From Candidatus Limivicinus faecipullorum (GTDB lineage Bacteria; Bacillota; Clostridia; Oscillospirales; Oscillospiraceae), in NCBI GenBank assembly GCA_018711755.1, contig DVHY01000076.1:1-33633 (forward strand): a DNA stretch of 33,633 nucleotides, written 5' to 3'. Positions 16,790-24,578 of the stretch are shown piece by piece. The notes under the pieces were generated by a model. That model was not told where the DNA came from, searched no databases, and was given only the letters and a program-made list of their open reading frames with translations. The translations under genes and the position numbers were made by a program. Positions within the stretch are counted from its first letter, which is position 1; each line of letters begins with the position of its first letter.

Positions 16790-18033
16790 AAATATTCATC
16801 CTCCAACACAGAATTTCCCGCCACATAGCCTGTAGACCAGGCGATCTGAAGGTTAAAACCACCGGTATATCCGTCCAGGTCAAGTATCTCTCCGGCAAAG
16901 AACAGCCCCTTCACCAGCTTGGACTCCATGGTCCTGGGGTTGACCTCTTTGGTGCTGACCCCTCCGGCGGTGACGATGGCCTCGTCCACAGGCCGGGTAC
17001 CGCTGACGGACACGGGGAAGGCTTTGAACAGATGCAGCAGCCTCATACGCTGCTCTCTGGTGATGCTGTTTACCTTGGTGTCCTCAGGTATGCCGGACAG
17101 CCGGATCAAAACTGGGATCATGGCCCGGCCCGCCAGATCTCCCAGGGCATTTTTGAACTCCCGGTTGGAGTACTTCTCAAAGTCTCTGAGGAGCCTTGCG
17201 TCCAGCTTTTTCTCGTCCAGGCCCGGCTTCAGGTCTATCTCCAGCCTGTATTCCGCACTGCCCATGTTCCGCATGTGGGAACTGGCGGAGAGCACCAGGG
17301 GGCCGGAGACTCCGAAATGGGTAAAGAGCATTTCCCCCAGCTCCTTGTATATCAGCCTGTTGTTTTCATAGGCGGACAAAGTCACGTTTTTCAGGGCAAA
17401 GCCCTGCATCTCGCCGCAGTATCCGTCCCCGCTCTCCAGCGGCACCAGAGACGGCCGCAGCCCGGTCACGCTGTGTCCCAGTTTTTCCGCCATGGCGTAG
17501 CCCGTCCCGTCGGAGCCGGTGAGGGGGTAGGACAGCCCCCCGGTGCACAGGGCCGCGGCCCGGCACTGGATAAGCCCCTGGTCCGTGGACACGCCGGTGA
17601 CTGCGCCCTGGTCCGTGCATATCTCCAGGGCTTTTCCGTGCAGCACCCGGACGCCTCTGCGCCGGCAGAGCCTGTCCAGCAGCCCGGCCACATCGTTGGC
17701 GTTGTCGGATACGGGGAAGACCCTGTTGCCTCTTTCCACCTTTAAAGGCAGTCCGTTGTCCTGGAAGAAGGCCATTGTATCTGCCGGAGACAGCCGGTTC
17801 AGTGCGCTGTAAAGAAAACGCCCGTCCCCCGGGATATTGGCCATAAAAGTTTTGATATCGCAGCTGTTGGTCACATTGCAGCGGCCTTTGCCGGTTATCC
17901 GCAGCTTCCGCCCCAGCATTCTGTTGGGCTCCAGCAGCACCGTATCCACTCCTCTGGCGGCTGCGGTGCAGGCGCACATCAGCCCAGCGGCGCCGCCGCC
18001 TATGACCGTAAGTTCAGCTTTCCCCAGCTTCAT
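16786..18033 (-). CDS. HI0933/BaiN-like FAD-dependent oxidoreductase
   Basis: LTVIGGGAAGLMCACTAAARG, GRKLRITGKGRCNVTNS, ALCTGGLSYPLTGSDGTGY, VTAGGVSTKEVNPRTMESKLVKGLFFAGEILDLDGYTGGFNLQIAWSTGYVAG. Start set at MKLGKAEL (18033). Confidence 0.93.
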   Translation of the reverse strand: MKLGKAELTVIGGGAAGLMCACTAAARGVDTVLLEPNRMLGRKLRITGKGRCNVTNSCDIKTFMANIPGDGRFLYSALNRLSPADTMAFFQDNGLPLKVERGNRVFPVSDNANDVAGLLDRLCRRRGVRVLHGKALEICTDQGAVTGVSTDQGLIQCRAAALCTGGLSYPLTGSDGTGYAMAEKLGHSVTGLRPSLVPLESGDGYCGEMQGFALKNVTLSAYENNRLIYKELGEMLFTHFGVSGPLVLSASSHMRNMGSAEYRLEIDLKPGLDEKKLDARLLRDFEKYSNREFKNALGDLAGRAMIPVLIRLSGIPEDTKVNSITREQRMRLLHLFKAFPVSVSGTRPVDEAIVTAGGVSTKEVNPRTMESKLVKGLFFAGEILDLDGYTGGFNLQIAWSTGYVAGNSVLEDEYL

Positions 18034-18826
18034 ATGTATCGTACTCCCTGCATAGAGTTTCCAGCTCCCTAAGATTTTGCAGCAGGCTTCTGCCGCAGCG
18101 GCTTTCCAGGGCTTTGAACAGGGCCTCAATAAGGGCGGCAAGGGCAATGAAGCCCTTACCTGGCAGCATCACCTCAGCATACCTCCCCATGGGCGCAGCC
18201 TCATCCCCTGTCAGCACCAGCACCGCCGCCCCTTTTTCTTTGGCGTAGCGGGCCGAGCCCGAGACCTGAGCGCAAAAACTGCCGCAGACTATCAGCAGCA
18301 CCGACTTTTCATCCAGCCGGAAGACCTCCCTGGACAGCCCGGCGGAAGCGGGGCCGGCGTTATAGCCCAGGGACCTGAGCCCGGAAGCGATGAATGTATC
18401 CAGTCCTTCCATGCCAAGGCCCGCCTGGACAAGTATCTTTTCCCCATTGCTCAGCAGCTCCGCCGCCTTTTCCAGGGCGAGCCGGTTCTGGGCCGTCGCA
18501 ATGGAACCGAGCCCCAGTCTCCCCAGCTCCAGGGTCTGCCTCAGCTCTTCCATATCCGTCTCCGCCTCGGCCTCTTTCACGCTGCCCAGCTTGTCTTTCA
18601 CAAGCTGCTGCAGGGCCCGGCGCAGCTGGGAATAGCCGCTGAAGCCCAGCTGGCGTGCAAAGCGCACCACCGAAGACTCGCTGACCTGCGCCGCCTGGGA
18701 CAGCATCCGCGAAGTCATAAAGGATACGGTCTCACTGTTTTCACATATGTACCGGGCAATAGCCCTTTGCCGCTTGGAGTAGCTCTGGCTCTCGTCGGCC
18801 AGGCGCTGCAGCAGGTCGCTTTCCAT
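18014..18826 (-). CDS. MurR/RpiR family transcriptional regulator (HTH_6 + SIS-like)
   Basis: SYSKRQRAIARYICENSETVSFMTSRMLSQAAQVSESSVVRFARQLGFSGYSQLRRALQ; C-terminal SIS-like segment. Confidence 0.9.
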   Translation of the reverse strand: MESDLLQRLADESQSYSKRQRAIARYICENSETVSFMTSRMLSQAAQVSESSVVRFARQLGFSGYSQLRRALQQLVKDKLGSVKEAEAETDMEELRQTLELGRLGLGSIATAQNRLALEKAAELLSNGEKILVQAGLGMEGLDTFIASGLRSLGYNAGPASAGLSREVFRLDEKSVLLIVCGSFCAQVSGSARYAKEKGAAVLVLTGDEAAPMGRYAEVMLPGKGFIALAALIEALFKALESRCGRSLLQNLRELETLCREYDTYEAGES

Positions 18827-18830
18827 AGGC

Positions 18831-19535
18831 TCACCTCAGCTTTTCCAGTTCCTCCGCCGAAAGATGTCTCCATTTCCCTGGGGCCAGGCCGCCCAGTTCC
18901 AGAGTTCCCTCTGCCACACGTTTAAGCCTGGTCACCCTCAGTCCCACAGCCTGACACATCTTTCTCACCTGGCGGTTCCTGCCCTCGTGTATGCTGATGG
19001 AGAGCAGTGCTCCCCCGTCCAGCAGCTTCAATATCTCCGCCTCGGCCGGGCGGGTGACGTATCCGTCCAGCTCCATGGGCAGGCGCAGTTTTTCCACCGC
19101 CTGCTCCGGCCGGTCCCCCCGCACCCAGGTGTGGTAGGTCTTGGTGATCTCATGGGAGGGGTGCATTATCCGGTTGGCAAACTCACCGTCGTTGGTCATC
19201 AGCAGCAGGCCCTCGGAATTCATATCCAGCCTGCCCACGGGATATACCCTGACTCCCAGTTCCTGTACCAGCCCGCTCACGTCCTTCCTGCCCTTCTCAT
19301 CCTTTAGGCTGGTGACGTAGCCCTTGGGCTTGTTCAGCATTATGTAAACCTTCTCCCCGGTGGACGGAAGCTCTTTTCCGTCCACCAGAATCCGGTCTTT
19401 TTCAGCGTCGGCCCGCTCTCCCAGAGCGGCGGTCCTGCCGTTTACGGTGACTCTTCCGGCGCTGATATATTCTTCGGCTGTTCTTCGGGACATCAGCCCG
19501 GCAGCCGCTATTATCTTTTGCAGTCTTTCAGCCAT
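18831..19535 (-). CDS. rRNA pseudouridine synthase (RluB/RsuA family)
   Basis: MAERLQKIIAAAGLMSRRTAEEYISAGRVTVNG (S4), VYPVGRLDMNSEGLLLMTNDGEFANRIMHPS, EGRNRQVRKMCQAVG. Start set at 19535. Confidence 0.94.
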   Translation of the reverse strand: MAERLQKIIAAAGLMSRRTAEEYISAGRVTVNGRTAALGERADAEKDRILVDGKELPSTGEKVYIMLNKPKGYVTSLKDEKGRKDVSGLVQELGVRVYPVGRLDMNSEGLLLMTNDGEFANRIMHPSHEITKTYHTWVRGDRPEQAVEKLRLPMELDGYVTRPAEAEILKLLDGGALLSISIHEGRNRQVRKMCQAVGLRVTRLKRVAEGTLELGGLAPGKWRHLSAEELEKLR

Positions 19536-19543
19536 TATTACAT

Positions 19544-20620
19544 TCACCCGCTGTCTGTTTCTTCCTGAGGGAGCAGCAGGGCCACATCGCTGTCGTATAT
19601 CAGCCGGCAGCCGCCAACCTGCTTTCCGTCTATTATAACCCAAATCTCCCCGCCTGTCTCCCCCTTATTTACCGGTGCAAAGACAAATCTGGGGTATTCC
19701 ACCTGCAAATGCAGTTCCTGTCCCTCATCCAGCAGCAGCTCCACTTTTTCCTCCGGCTTCAGCACCGCGTATTTTTCCCTGCCGGAGATGACCGGCACCT
19801 GAAAGCTCTGGCCCTCCACCGCATCTCTCAGGCTGAACTGGGAGAAGGCCCAGTCATAGAGGGCAATGTGGTCGTTCCAGTCGTCCGGGGCGGACAGGGT
19901 GACGCAGATGAGCCGCAGCCCCTTTCTCTCGCAGCAGCTCACCAGACAGCGTCCGGCGGCCTGGGTATAGCCGGTCTTCCCACCGATGCAGTCGGGGTAC
20001 ATGTCCAGCAGTTTATTGTGGTTAATAAGGGTCTGCCCATTGATAAGGCAGCTTCTGGTAGCGCACAGCTCCCGGAAGCTCGGGTCATCCATGCAATAGG
20101 CCATGAGCTTGGCCATGTCCCTTGCGGTGGAGTAATGGTTCTCAGCGTCCAGACCGTGGGGATTTTCAAAGCTGCTGTTATCCATCCCCAGCTCCCGGGC
20201 CTTGCTGTTCATAAGCTCCGCAAAGTTTTCCGTGCTCCCCGCCACATGCAGGGCCAGGGCCTGGGCCGCATCGTTTCCCGATACCAGCAGCAGTCCCAGC
20301 AAAAGCTCCTTTACGGTGTAACGCTGCCCCGCCTCCAGGTACATGGAGGAGCCCTCAATGTCGCAGCACTCCTGTGTTATGTCAACTAGCTCATTCAGTT
20401 TGGCGTTTTCTATAGTGACAATGGCGGTCATCAGCTTTGTAGTGCTGGCGATAAGGGCTCTGTCGTCGGCGTTTTTTTCATAGAGGGTCCGCCCGTCGGA
20501 AGTGATGACGATAGCGGACTGGGCGCTGGGACAGGGCTGCTCCGCCCAGGCCGCCGGTATCATGTGCAGCAGCAGGCAGACCGAGGCCAAAAGAGATATA
20601 GTTTTCCTAATAATAAGCAC
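19544..20620 (-). CDS. dacF: D-alanyl-D-alanine carboxypeptidase, S11 family (DacF-like)
   Basis: Signal peptide; ALIASTTKLMTAIV (SxxK), LVSGNDAAQALA (SGN), GGKTGYTQAAGRCLV (KTG). GTG start. Confidence 0.9.
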   Translation of the reverse strand: MLIIRKTISLLASVCLLLHMIPAAWAEQPCPSAQSAIVITSDGRTLYEKNADDRALIASTTKLMTAIVTIENAKLNELVDITQECCDIEGSSMYLEAGQRYTVKELLLGLLLVSGNDAAQALALHVAGSTENFAELMNSKARELGMDNSSFENPHGLDAENHYSTARDMAKLMAYCMDDPSFRELCATRSCLINGQTLINHNKLLDMYPDCIGGKTGYTQAAGRCLVSCCERKGLRLICVTLSAPDDWNDHIALYDWAFSQFSLRDAVEGQSFQVPVISGREKYAVLKPEEKVELLLDEGQELHLQVEYPRFVFAPVNKGETGGEIWVIIDGKQVGGCRLIYDSDVALLLPQEETDSG

Positions 20621-20648
20621 CGCCTTTCTGCAGGCAGTGCTTATTATT
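20609..20648 (-). other. Hairpin over the dacF start codon (terminator/attenuator-like)
   Basis: AATAATAAGCAC (20609-20620) / GTGCTTATTATT (20637-20648), inner GCCT/AGGC. On minus the GC-rich stem is followed by TTATTATT. Confidence 0.65.
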
Positions 20649-20675
20649 TACACATATTCAGATAATATGAGTATT

Positions 20676-21065
20676 TCAGACCTTGTCGTTTTTCTGCTTG
20701 GCGATAAAGGCGTCCACCCGGTCCATCACCTGAGGCACAAGGTCGATTATACGGTCCACGGTGTTGCTGGCGGGAGGAGTCACGTTTATCATTCTGACCA
20801 CGCCGTCCTTTATCACCAGAAAGCCGATGGGGTCGATCTTCACGCCGGTGGCGTTGCCGCCGCCGTAAGGCCGCTCATCTCCGGGCTTTTTGCCGCTGAA
20901 CTCAACTCCGCCGCCGCCGAAGCCCACGCTGATCTTGGAAATGGGGACCAGAGTTATACCGTCGGGAGTATAGATGGGGTCGCCCACAACGGTGTCCACC
21001 TTGAGAATGTTTTTAACACTCTCCATAGTATTCTGCATCAAAGTTCCGATAGGGTTATTGTCCAT
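20676..21065 (-). CDS. gerW: YtfJ/GerW family spore protein
   Basis: MDNNPIGTLMQNTMESVKNILKVDTVVGDPIYTPDGITLVPISKISVGFGGGG...GGGNATGVKIDPIGFLVI. Confidence 0.93.
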   Translation of the reverse strand: MDNNPIGTLMQNTMESVKNILKVDTVVGDPIYTPDGITLVPISKISVGFGGGGVEFSGKKPGDERPYGGGNATGVKIDPIGFLVIKDGVVRMINVTPPASNTVDRIIDLVPQVMDRVDAFIAKQKNDKV

Positions 21066-21789
21066 TAGAGTCCATCCTTTCCTCTTGCTGTATATTTTGT
21101 TCTGTATTTATTTCATTATCAGCAGTTTTCCCCTTTTCATCGGGGAGCTCTTCTCCGCTGCGTTTTCTTCTGAGCTTTTCCCTGAAAAGGCGCAGTTTGT
21201 TTTTCAGGAGTATTCCCAGCACGCCGAAAGCCAGGGCAAAGAGCATGCGGAACACCTGGCCGATGCGAATGACCAGGCAGACGCCGAAGTCTATCCTGGA
21301 CTTGTCCAGGGTAAAGTCCACATCGGTGTATACGTCGCTGTCCTTGACAATGAAGCGGCTGGCGCAGACAGGGGCCAGGGTCGACAGGGCGGCATTGACG
21401 TAATTATAGGTCATGGCCGTGCGGTAAGGGTCGTCGCCTCCCGCCACATAGTGCAGCATGAACCTGTCCACCGTGAGCTTGCCGAATTTGCCTACGCCCT
21501 TCAAAGCCGCCTTTGCCAGGGCCAGCTTTTCATCCATGTTCAGCTCCAGCTTCTTTCCGGGCTTTTTCGGCTTTTCCTTCTTGGGCTTTTTCTCTTTTTT
21601 TGGTTTCTTTTCCTTTGGGGGTTTGGACTCGTCCCTGGGTTTTTTCGGCAGCAGCCTGACAAGCACTCCGCAGACCTTGGCGGAAAGGCCCAGCTGCCCT
21701 TCCACATAGCTTACGTCGGCTCCCACCGGGATGAGCATTATCAGCACGATTATGCCGACTATAATGCCCAGCACGATCAACCAGACCAA
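21055..21789 (-). CDS. DUF2953 domain-containing protein (YtfI-like)
   Basis: N-terminal TM, Lys/Pro-rich linker, KLTVDRFMLHYVAGGDDPYRTAMTYNYVNAALSTLAP; adjacent to gerW. Confidence 0.85.
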   Translation of the reverse strand: MVWLIVLGIIVGIIVLIMLIPVGADVSYVEGQLGLSAKVCGVLVRLLPKKPRDESKPPKEKKPKKEKKPKKEKPKKPGKKLELNMDEKLALAKAALKGVGKFGKLTVDRFMLHYVAGGDDPYRTAMTYNYVNAALSTLAPVCASRFIVKDSDVYTDVDFTLDKSRIDFGVCLVIRIGQVFRMLFALAFGVLGILLKNKLRLFREKLRRKRSGEELPDEKGKTADNEINTEQNIQQEERMDSNGQ

Positions 21790-21794
21790 TTACA

Positions 21795-22412
21795 TCACTC
21801 CTCCGCAGTCTCCCCTGTGATTTCGCTGATGGATATCTGCTCTTTGTTATTGCCGCTCTGCAGCTCGTCGATGGCGGACTGCAGCTTTTCTATGCCTTCG
21901 CCGTTGCTCATATCAGGCAGGGGCGGCAGCTGGGACAGGCTGCTTATCCCCATGGTGCGCAGGAAAACGTCCGCAGTTCTGAACAGGGAGGGCCTGCCCG
22001 GGGCTTCCAGCTTTCCGCATTCCTCAATAAGTCCCCGCTCGCACAGCATGCCCACTGTGTAGGAGCTGTCCACGCCCCTCACCTGTTCCACATAGGCCCG
22101 GGTCACGGGCTGGAAATAGGCCACCACCGCCAGGGTCTCCAGAGCGGGCTGGGACAGGGCCGGCGGTTTTCTCTGCTCCAGGGCCTTTCCTATGTACGGG
22201 GCGAATTCCGGGGCCGAGCACATCTGCAGCCTGTCCTCCAGCCGCAGTATCCTCATCCCCCGCTGCTGGGAGCTGTACTGCTCCTGGAGCTGGGCGGCGG
22301 CGGAGCTGATCTCCTTCTCGTCCACTCCCAGGATAAGGGACAGCCGGGCTATGGGTACGCTGTCTCCGGCGGCAAAAAGTATGGCCTCTATAACGGATAC
22401 GATATCTATCAT
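21795..22412 (-). CDS. scpB: Segregation and condensation protein B
   Basis: VIEAILFAAGDSVPIARLSLILG, LETLAVVAYFQPVTRAYVEQVRGVDSSYTVGMLCERGLIEECG. Confidence 0.94.
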   Translation of the reverse strand: MIDIVSVIEAILFAAGDSVPIARLSLILGVDEKEISSAAAQLQEQYSSQQRGMRILRLEDRLQMCSAPEFAPYIGKALEQRKPPALSQPALETLAVVAYFQPVTRAYVEQVRGVDSSYTVGMLCERGLIEECGKLEAPGRPSLFRTADVFLRTMGISSLSQLPPLPDMSNGEGIEKLQSAIDELQSGNNKEQISISEITGETAEE

Positions 22413-22415
22413 TGT

Positions 22416-23195
22416 TCACTCCAGGATTTTTTCCATGATCTCGTCCACATCCCCGCCGGCAAATTCCAGTATATAGTCCTCGTCCCTGCGCTGGATATGG
22501 ATGCTGCCCACGCTGCAAAGCTCCAGTATGGACATGAAAGTGGCGACTATCTCCGAGCGGGAGCGGCAGCTCTTATACAGTTCCTGCAGGGATGCGCTGC
22601 CGGTTTTGAGTCTGAGCAAAACCTGGCGGCTCTTGTCCCTGACGCTGTAGATGATCCGCTGGGGCACAGCCTGGCTTATATCCGGCTCAGGGGCCTTGCC
22701 GCCTCTGGAATATATGCTGTGCAGGGCCTTCAGCAGGTCCACCGGCTCGTGGCGGTACTCATATTCTCTTGAGCTTTTGGGCAGGGGCTCCGGCAGCTTT
22801 GCATAATATTGCAGTCCCAGCTCCGAGGCTTTTTTCAGCTCCGGGATGATCTGCTGCACGGCGGCAAAGATATCCCGGCATTTCAGCTGCTCCAGGGACT
22901 CCATCAGCACTTCCAGCTCGGAGACCTCCTTGTCTCCGGCCAGGAGCATGCGGGTCTTGATATACAGCAGGTGGGCGGCCATCTGCACGAACTCGCTGGC
23001 CACTTCCATATCCATGCTCTGCATCTTGTCCAGATAATCCAGATACTGGTCCAGTATCTCCGAGATGCGGATATCTCTTATCTCTATTTTATTTTTTGAA
23101 AGCAGCATCAGGATAAGGCTCAAAGGCCCCTCGAAGTCCTGAAGCTCGTTTTTTTCCTTTACTATGCCTTCCAGGAAGAAATTGGGATTTTCCAT
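22416..23195 (-). CDS. scpA: Segregation and condensation protein A
   Basis: LQDFEGPLSLILMLLSKNKIEIRDIRISEILDQYLDYL, ASEFVQMAAHLLYIKTRMLL. Confidence 0.94.
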   Translation of the reverse strand: MENPNFFLEGIVKEKNELQDFEGPLSLILMLLSKNKIEIRDIRISEILDQYLDYLDKMQSMDMEVASEFVQMAAHLLYIKTRMLLAGDKEVSELEVLMESLEQLKCRDIFAAVQQIIPELKKASELGLQYYAKLPEPLPKSSREYEYRHEPVDLLKALHSIYSRGGKAPEPDISQAVPQRIIYSVRDKSRQVLLRLKTGSASLQELYKSCRSRSEIVATFMSILELCSVGSIHIQRRDEDYILEFAGGDVDEIMEKILE

Positions 23196-23201
23196 TGTCC
23201 C

Positions 23202-23906
23202 TCACATATAAAACAGATAAACTATCCCGTCGCAGGCCAGCTGGGCCAGGGGGACGAGCCAGGAGTACACCGCGTCTATGGCATAGTCCAGGGGCTTGCC
23301 CAGCACGCCTGTGGCCACCAGGATGAGCATGATTATCCCGCCGTAGCGCTCATAGTGCATCAGCTTGTAGTAGTCCTCATCCTTAAGCAGGGAAAAAAGC
23401 ACCTTGGAGCCGTCCAGAGGCGGTACGGGCAGCAGGTTGAATATGGCAAGGCCGATGCTCAGCACGGCGGTGAGCTGTATCATCTGCAGGAAGTATATCC
23501 CCACGCTGCTTCTGCCCAGCGGCACATAAGCCGCGCCGTATATCAGCATGAACACCACTGCGATGAGCAGGTTGCTCATCGGCCCGGCCAGGGCCGTGAC
23601 AGCCATGCCCCGCTTGGGGTTTTTGAATTTATACATATTCACCGGCACGGGCTTGGCCCAGCCCACGTGAAAAACCAGCATCATCAGCAGGCCCACCGGG
23701 TCCAGGTGCTTCAAGGGATTGAAACTGAGCCGCCCCTGTCTTTTGGCCGTGTCGTCTCCCAGCTTATAGGCCACCAGGCCGTGGCTCATTTCGTGCAGGG
23801 TTATGCACAGGAGGGAGGGTATCACTCCCAGGAGTATGCTCAGGATATAAGTAAAATCAAAACCGTCCCAAAAGGATTGAACGCCGTTTATAGGAGTCAC
23901 CTCCAA
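23202..23906 (-). CDS. Site-2 protease family (M50) membrane metalloprotease
   Basis: ITLHEMSHGLVAYKLGDDTAKRQGRLSFNPLKHLDPVG (HExxH), AIFNLLPVPPLDGSKVL. Confidence 0.92.
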   Translation of the reverse strand: MEVTPINGVQSFWDGFDFTYILSILLGVIPSLLCITLHEMSHGLVAYKLGDDTAKRQGRLSFNPLKHLDPVGLLMMLVFHVGWAKPVPVNMYKFKNPKRGMAVTALAGPMSNLLIAVVFMLIYGAAYVPLGRSSVGIYFLQMIQLTAVLSIGLAIFNLLPVPPLDGSKVLFSLLKDEDYYKLMHYERYGGIIMLILVATGVLGKPLDYAIDAVYSWLVPLAQLACDGIVYLFYM

Positions 23907-23942
23907 TTTGAAAATATTCTACCAAAATTGAATAGAAATTAC

Positions 23943-23973
23943 AAGAGCGGGGCAAAAATTTTGCTCCGCTCTT
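23943..23973 (-). terminator. Hairpin downstream of engB
   Basis: AAGAGCGGGGCAAAA (23943-23957) / TTTTGCTCCGCTCTT (23959-23973), one mismatch (a wobble on +); weak U-tail. Confidence 0.55.
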
Positions 23974-23980
23974 ATACAAA

Positions 23981-24571
23981 CTATATAAGATTGACTATCT
24001 GGGAGAGCAGTTCTTCCCTGCCCTGGCCCTTTTCCGCGGAAAAAGGAATAAGCAGGACCTCCTCCGGCAGCTCCAGAGTTTTGCGTATCTGTTCCAGATT
24101 CGGACCGATCTCGCTCTTTTTCAGCTTATCCAGCTTGTTGGCAACCACCACCAGGGGGCAGCCTGAGTCCTTGAACCAGCGGGCCATGGTGACGTCGTCC
24201 GCCGTGGGTTTGTGGCGTGCGTCCACTATCATCACACCCAGGTCGATGAGCTCCGGCCGGGCGAAGAAATCCTCCATGAGCTTTCCCCAGCGTTCCCTCT
24301 CGCTCTGGGAGACCTTGGCGTAACCGTAGCCCGGCAGGTCCACGAAGTACAGCTTCTCATCTATGCAGAAGTAATTCACGTGGATGGTCTTGCCGGGGGA
24401 GGCGCCTACCCGGGCGAAATTTTTGCGGTTCAGCAGACGGTTTATCACTGAGGATTTGCCCACATTGGACTTGCCGGCAAAAACCACGCCGGGCATTGAA
24501 CTGCGGATGAACTGGCCGGGCGAGGCGGCGGATTTAATAAACTCCGCCCTGTTCACATTCAGTCCAGCCAT
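23981..24571 (-). CDS. engB: Ribosome biogenesis GTP-binding protein YihA/YsxC
   Basis: VVFAGKSNVGKSSVINRLLNRKNFARVGASPGKTIHVNYF, FVDLPGYGYAKVS, VANKLDK. Confidence 0.96.
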   Translation of the reverse strand: MAGLNVNRAEFIKSAASPGQFIRSSMPGVVFAGKSNVGKSSVINRLLNRKNFARVGASPGKTIHVNYFCIDEKLYFVDLPGYGYAKVSQSERERWGKLMEDFFARPELIDLGVMIVDARHKPTADDVTMARWFKDSGCPLVVVANKLDKLKKSEIGPNLEQIRKTLELPEEVLLIPFSAEKGQGREELLSQIVNLI

Positions 24572-24578
24572 GGCCCAC

